6,170 nucleotides of DNA, from contig NZLV01000109.1 of the NCBI GenBank assembly GCA_002694345.1, positions 1 to 6,170 of the forward strand. Direction: 5' to 3'. The position numbers and the translations under genes were made by a program. Numbering within the stretch: the first letter of the stretch is position 1; each line of letters begins with the position of its first letter. The notes under the pieces are model-generated. The model searched no databases, had not been told where the DNA came from, and worked only from the letters and a program-made list of their open reading frames with translations. Below, one piece after another: positions 4,862-6,170 of this stretch. The DNA comes from Maricaulis sp. GTDB taxonomy: Bacteria > Pseudomonadota > Alphaproteobacteria > Caulobacterales > Maricaulaceae.

Positions 4862-5740
4862 ATGCGCGTATCAGCCCGGCACGCTTTTCTCGCCCTGGCG
4901 GGAGCCGCGATTGCTTTTGTGACCGTTCCCGCGGTCGCATCGGCACAGTGTTGTGAACCGCCACCCCCGCCGACATCCTGTTGTGATCATGGCGGCGGGC
5001 ACACGGTGAATGTGCCGAACGTCAATATTCATGGCGGCAATATCAATGTCGGCGTGAATGTTTCGACGCGGGTCAATGTGAATACCAACGTCAATGTCGA
5101 TGCATCGTCCAACGCCACGGCCAATGCGGGCGCGTCAAGCCGCGCTGGCGCGGGCGCGGTCACCTTTATCGGGGGTGGCTCCTACACCCCGATGACGGCG
5201 CCGCCGGCTGCGACCGCGATCACCGGACTTAATGTGGTCGGTGTCCAGGAAGAAGCCGAATACGAATGGTATGAGGAAGAGCGCTCGCGCTGGGTCGAGG
5301 AATGGCGGGTCGTGCGCGCCGTGTGCGTCGACGACAATGGCACGCCGCATCCGGCCTCCCGCGTTGATGCGGATGAGCGGGTCGGCCGCGCCTTTGAAGG
5401 CGAGATCTACCGCTGCATGGCGGGCACCGCGATGCAGACCACGATCGGTTGGATCCGGGATGGCGAATACGACTGGTCGGAAGCCCCGACCATCATGTGC
5501 CGCAAGGGTGAAGCCCTGCGCCACGGCGCTGATGGGCGTCTCTTCTGCCAGACCCAGGAACCGCGCCGCAATTGCAATGAGCGCTCCCTGCTGCGCCGCC
5601 ATGGTCCGGGCGTGAAGCTCGTCTTCATGCGCCGCGAAGAGCACTATACCGAGCGCATGCGCCGCGAAATCGAACGCGAACGCCGCCAGTCGGTCTCCAT
5701 GACCCTCATGCTGGACGGTGGTGTCGGCGGCTACCGCTGA
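4862..5740 (+). CDS. Exported Cys-rich protein with a Val/Asn-alternating repeat segment, function unknown
   Basis: 292 residues. The ATG at 4862 is preceded by AAGGAG (4849-4854) at 7 nt, and it opens a Sec signal peptide: MRVSARHAFLALAGAAIAF, cleavage predicted after VASA (28/29). The open frame extends far upstream, but that part is antisense to the PAS gene. The mature protein begins QCCEPPPPPTSCCDHGGGH (29-47): two CC pairs around a proline run. Residues 48-80 alternate Val/Ile and Asn (TVNVPNVNIHGG, INVGVNVSTRVNVNTNVNV), followed by an Ala/Ser/Gly-rich stretch (81-106). A charged segment EEAEYEWYEEERSRWVEEW (130-148) precedes a C-terminal part with five more cysteines (155, 185, 213, 229, 238) and a basic helix with RMRREIERERRQ (265-276). 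The end is LDGGVGGYR. I do not recognise a family. The Val/Asn pattern would suit a stacked beta-strand surface; the cysteines suggest disulphides in the periplasm or outside. It stands alone and ends at a strong terminator. Confidence 0.8.
   Translation: MRVSARHAFLALAGAAIAFVTVPAVASAQCCEPPPPPTSCCDHGGGHTVNVPNVNIHGGNINVGVNVSTRVNVNTNVNVDASSNATANAGASSRAGAGAVTFIGGGSYTPMTAPPAATAITGLNVVGVQEEAEYEWYEEERSRWVEEWRVVRAVCVDDNGTPHPASRVDADERVGRAFEGEIYRCMAGTAMQTTIGWIRDGEYDWSEAPTIMCRKGEALRHGADGRLFCQTQEPRRNCNERSLLRRHGPGVKLVFMRREEHYTERMRREIERERRQSVSMTLMLDGGVGGYR
5003..5101 (+). repeat. Val/Asn-coding degenerate tandem repeat inside the exported protein gene
   Basis: The bases coding residues 48-80 use a short recurring unit around GTCAATGT/AATGTC/GTGAAT (for example near 5011, 5044, 5082 and 5093). 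The result is many Val-Asn and Asn-Val dipeptides. The copies are degenerate in codon use, so the pattern is kept at protein level rather than being a fresh DNA duplication. Confidence 0.6.
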
Positions 5741-5765
5741 TCCTTCAACCCAACAACCACACTCA

Positions 5766-5782
5766 CATGCCCACTCGGCATG
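5766..5782. repeat. Small dyad just before the terminator
   Basis: CATGCC (5766-5771), 5-nt loop CACTC and GGCATG (5777-5782) form a 6-bp stem only 3 nt before the main terminator stem. It may stack with the terminator or protect the mRNA 3' end. The role is unknown. Confidence 0.4.
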
Positions 5783-5785
5783 CCT

Positions 5786-5816
5786 GCCCCGGCTGGAAAC
5801 AGCCGGGGCTTTTTTT
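5786..5816 (+). terminator. Intrinsic terminator of the exported-protein gene
   Basis: GCCCCGGCT (5786-5794), loop GGAAAC and AGCCGGGGC (5801-5809) form a perfect 9-bp GC-rich stem followed by seven T residues (5810-5816). It lies 45 nt after the stop codon at 5740. This is a textbook Rho-independent terminator on the plus strand. Confidence 0.95.
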
Positions 5817-5829
5817 GTGCTTCGCGCTG

Positions 5830-6040
5830 CCCCCTCATCCGCCCCGGAGCCTGTCCTGGACCGGCCGTCGGCCGGATCCGGGGGGCACCTTCTCCCGCGA
5901 GGGGAGAAGGAGGACGTAGAGCTCGGTGGAAACTCCCTCTCCCCTTGCGGGCTGAAGAGCCCAAAGACAGTCCGGGGGACTGTCTGACGCGATGAAGGTG
6001 GCGCGTAGCGCCGGGTGAGGGGGCGTCCGCGCAAGCGGAC
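5830..6040. repeat. Nested palindromic intergenic repeat element
   Basis: A non-coding block built from inverted repeats. The outer arms are CCCCCTCATCC (5830-5840) and GGGTGAGGGGG (6013-6023), complementary at 10 of 11 positions. Inside are CCCCGGA/TCCGGGG (5842-5848/5877-5883) enclosing CCGGCC/GGCCGG (5861-5866/5870-5875); CCTTCTCCC/GGGAGAAGG (5888-5896/5902-5910); AGACAGTCC/GGACTGTCT (5965-5973/5977-5985); and GGCGC/GCGCC (6000-6004/6008-6012). GTCCGC/GCGGAC with a GCAA loop (6025-6040) lies just outside. Modules of the 'CCCTCATCC...CCTTCTCCC-GGGGAGAAGG' kind are common dispersed intergenic repeats in alphaproteobacteria. There is no transposase gene, so it would be a non-autonomous or REP/MITE-like element. 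Copy number cannot be seen from one window. Confidence 0.7.
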
Positions 6041-6095
6041 AAAAGAGAACTTATCCCCACCCCCAACTGCCTCGCTTAGTCTCCCTCTCGCCTCA
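6041..6095. other. Short intergenic stretch without visible features
   Basis: Pyrimidine-rich plus-strand sequence between the palindromic element and the stop of the right-hand partial gene. I see no terminator with a T-run for the minus-strand gene here. Confidence 0.4.
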
Positions 6096-6170
6096 TCACC
6101 ACTCGAGGCCCGGCCCGGTCAGGTCGGGGGTGTTGGGGGAACGCAGCGTCTTGGAAGGCCGGACTGACCC
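6096..6170 (-). CDS. Probable C-terminal end of an unidentified gene entering from the right
   Basis: On the minus strand an open frame runs from the window edge to TGA at 6098-6096, giving 24 residues that end SPNTPDLTGPGLEW. Most third positions are G or C, as in the neighbouring genes, and the frame stops just before the non-coding palindromic block, which fits a gene end convergent with the exported-protein gene. I do not recognise the family from so short a tail, and a chance open frame of this length is quite possible. Confidence 0.35.
   Translation of the reverse strand, partial: GSVRPSKTLRSPNTPDLTGPGLEW

Noticed and set aside
5135..6034. 299-codon minus-strand frame across the exported-protein gene, its terminator and the palindromic element.
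   Set aside because: It runs through an intrinsic terminator and a non-coding repeat, is antisense to a gene with a clear ribosome binding site and signal peptide, and shows no family pattern.
5741..6095. Possible CRISPR or tRNA-like structure because of many hairpins.
   Set aside because: The stems differ from each other in sequence and spacing, with no regular repeat-spacer layout and no tRNA T-loop or anticodon arm; a palindromic interspersed repeat explains them better.

Overview
The window is GC-rich DNA with compact gene packing, high GC at third codon positions and Shine-Dalgarno sites of the GGAG/AAGGAG type. The gene families present (tandem-PilZ protein, single-domain PAS_5-type protein, a PhoH protein of about 250 residues, a GYF_2 protein, a glycine-betaine-type transporter tail) suggest an alphaproteobacterium, most likely of the Caulobacterales/Maricaulales/Hyphomonadaceae type. 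That placement is inference; there is no rRNA or other phylogenetic marker here.

Layout: (1) 1-704, plus strand: the C-terminal tail of an osmoprotectant ABC transporter substrate-binding domain, followed 3 nt later by a small two-helix membrane protein. (2) 707-1927, minus strand: a PhoH-family ATPase, then a strong 12-bp hairpin, then a small SpoIIAA/STAS-like protein whose stop lies 2 nt from the stop of the convergent membrane-protein gene. (3) 1928-2223: a 296-bp divergent spacer between phoH and the next gene, with a terminator-like hairpin plus U5 directly before the phoH ribosome binding site. (4) 2224-2754, plus strand: a gamma-class carbonic anhydrase-like hexapeptide-repeat protein with all three zinc histidines. 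(5) 2788-4666, minus strand: three genes in the order PAS-domain protein, tandem-PilZ protein (both domains keep the c-di-GMP-binding motifs), and a protein joining an N-terminal GYF_2 domain to a C-terminal domain that resembles SinR/Cas2-like small ferredoxin folds. (6) 4862-5740, plus strand: an exported cysteine-containing protein with a Val/Asn-alternating segment, ending at a textbook intrinsic terminator. (7) 5830-6040: a nested palindromic intergenic repeat. (8) 6096-6170, minus strand: the probable last 24 codons of a gene entering from the right.

How the parts may work together: the PAS and PilZ genes are close (59 nt) on one strand and look like a small sensory/c-di-GMP-response pair. 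The GYF_2 gene lies 134 nt further on and may have its own promoter. The first two genes look translationally linked. The remaining genes are housekeeping or stand-alone. The least ordinary items are the GYF_2/Cas2-like fusion, the terminator hairpin in the phoH leader, the hairpin covering the PilZ ribosome binding site, the Val/Asn-repeat exported protein and the nested palindromic repeat. I see no CRISPR array, transposase, tRNA or rRNA.
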